From: Planctomycetaceae bacterium
GTDB taxonomy: Bacteria; Planctomycetota; Planctomycetia; Pirellulales; Thermoguttaceae
Length of the DNA stretch: 5,965 nt
Direction: 5' to 3'
Assembly: GCA_031274045.1 (NCBI GenBank)
Contig: JAISQS010000498.1
Coordinates: 1-5,965, forward strand
The stretch's first letter is position 1. Every line of letters starts with the position of its first letter. A model generated the notes under the pieces. It was not told where the DNA came from, did not search any database, and worked only from the letters and a program-made list of their open reading frames with translations. The translations under genes were made by a program, and so were the position numbers. Below are positions 5,365 through 5,965 of this stretch, piece after piece.

Positions 5365-5556
5365 AAACTCTCTTTGACAACTCTCCGCCAAAAAATAAAC
5401 TAAACCGGAACAACAACGACACCCGCATCCGATCAACCGCGAATAACTTTGACAAAATCAATTTTAATTTCCAAGATCATCTATTCACGACCGTTTATAC
5501 CTTTTGTACTTGATAATTCCTTTTTTTTAATGTCATCGTGAAAATTTGTATAACCA
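5365..5556. other. Intergenic region after holA
   Basis: No gene recognised. A perfect -35 hexamer TTGACA at 5374-5379 is followed 16 bases later by TAAACT (5396-5401, four of six to a -10), a weak promoter candidate pointing right. A second TTGACA sits at 5449-5454 without a good -10. A T-rich run CCTTTTTTTTAA occurs near 5519-5530 but I find no stable GC hairpin before it, so it is not a convincing terminator for holA. Confidence 0.4.
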
Positions 5557-5753
5557 ATATTGAGTCTCAACCAATTCGCAACTGGTTACCGATTCCATCT
5601 CCCTTGGTAACGCAAAGTTCCCCCAAATCCGCGCCCTTATCCCCTTATTAAAACATTGTGAATAAAGGGATAAGGACGAGTAATCGAGGTAGCTTCGTTG
5701 TTATTAAGGGTGGGGAAATTGGTATCTGTTGCGTGTCGGTTGTGACTCAATAT
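5557..5753. repeat. 197-bp imperfect palindrome flanked by TA (MITE-like or structured RNA)
   Basis: ATATTGAGTC at 5557-5566 is the exact complement of GACTCAATAT at 5744-5753, and matching continues inward. The outer ~55 columns pair at about 41 positions (CAACC, CGCAAC, ACC, ATT, CCCTT and TAAC blocks). After a poorly matched middle, the inner stem CCTTATCCCCTTATT (5635-5649) pairs with AATAAAGGGATAAGG (5661-5675) with one mismatch around an 11-base loop. The dinucleotide TA flanks TTGAGTC on both sides, the target duplication expected of IS630/Tc1-mariner elements, so a fold-back miniature element without transposase is plausible. Several mismatches would be G-U wobbles in a + strand transcript, so a long RNA hairpin is the alternative. 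No open frame of note is inside. Confidence 0.7.
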
Positions 5754-5760
5754 CCGTAGC

Positions 5761-5965
5761 TCAAATCGGTAATAAAATCATATTATTACGATTGCGAATG
5801 GGAATTTTCAAGAGTAAAAAGTATAACATAGGGTTGATGTGTACACGAACATACTGTACGCGTAAATCATCATAACCCTTTGCCGAACCGCTTCGATCAA
5901 GGCAGTCCAAACTTCGTTCAAACGTAGACATTGTACAACCCCCAGCAATGGCGGCAACCCAACGC
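5761..5965 (-). CDS. Possible partial open frame, minus strand, unknown
   Basis: The frame is open from the window edge leftward to a TGA at 5761-5763, so any gene is cut at its 5' end unless it starts at the ATG at 5929-5931, which has GGGGG seven bases upstream and would give 56 residues. The readable part begins RWVAAIAGGCTMSTFERSL and continues DCLDRSGSAKGYDDLRVQYV. The last 25 residues are hydrophobic then basic and Asn-rich over AT-rich dyad DNA, which looks non-coding. I recognise no family. It could be the end of a degraded gene or chance. Confidence 0.2.
   Translation of the reverse strand, partial: RWVAAIAGGCTMSTFERSLDCLDRSGSAKGYDDLRVQYVRVHINPMLYFLLLKIPIRNRNNMILLPI
5764..5793. repeat. 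AT-rich hairpin next to the long palindrome
   Basis: AATCGGTAATAA (5764-5775) pairs with TTATTACGATT (5783-5793) over 11 base pairs with one bulged G and a seven-base loop. It begins 10 bases beyond the 197-bp palindrome. On the minus strand TTGAAA, 17 bases, then TAATAA overlaps it and would form a weak promoter firing toward the palindrome. Confidence 0.5.
5830..5879. repeat. Dyad with 28-base loop
   Basis: AGGGTT-GATG (5830-5839) is complementary to CATC-AT-AACCCT (5868-5879) with a two-base bulge. The loop contains two GTAC words that could pair. It could be a regulatory or RNA structure, but may equally be chance. Confidence 0.35.

Overview
The window reads as a chromosomal segment of a bacterium, probably a planctomycete. 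That placement is inferred from protein style: the DNA polymerase III delta subunit has the N-terminal FGDDSFL motif and the ~310-residue serine acetyltransferase has the extended helical N-terminus that I associate with that phylum. No rRNA or other decisive marker is present. Codons are A/T-tolerant while the left-hand repeats are GC-rich. Four supported or likely genes, all on the + strand, occupy positions 1318-5364: prfB (release factor 2), a small very basic protein, a cysE/epsC-type serine O-acetyltransferase and holA (polymerase III delta). They are housekeeping genes of unrelated pathways (translation termination, an unknown probably nucleic-acid-binding role, cysteine synthesis, replication) and nothing shows they form one operon.

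Positions 1-1000 hold no credible gene. They are a nested cluster of a GC-rich interspersed repeat in both orientations (copies near 1-49, 216-420, 535-602, 604-728 and 763-1000), joined by a run of short perfect hairpins. Two long copies differ by a base change on each side of one stem that keeps the pair intact, so the folded form may matter. Positions 1001-1317 are AT-rich spacer with a perfect 2 x 21-bp tandem repeat.

The prfB gene is split: a 24-codon leader ends in an in-frame TGA inside the classic CTT-TGA-C slip site, preceded by an internal Shine-Dalgarno-like AAAGGA, and the +1 frame continues directly into the body. Read through, the product is 367 residues, a normal RF2. A gene call that starts at the ATG at 1415 loses 32 residues.

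Positions 2423-2923 are non-coding apart from a plausible promoter with a dyad in its spacer just upstream of the basic-protein gene. Positions 3143-3306 are strikingly G/T-rich on this strand and could encode a 35-residue hydrophobic peptide.

After holA the last 600 bases contain no recognised gene but do contain the most unusual object here: a 197-bp imperfect palindrome (5557-5753), flanked on both sides by TA, which looks like a fold-back miniature transposon or a long structured RNA. It is followed by two further dyads and a weak open frame on the minus strand that runs off the window end.
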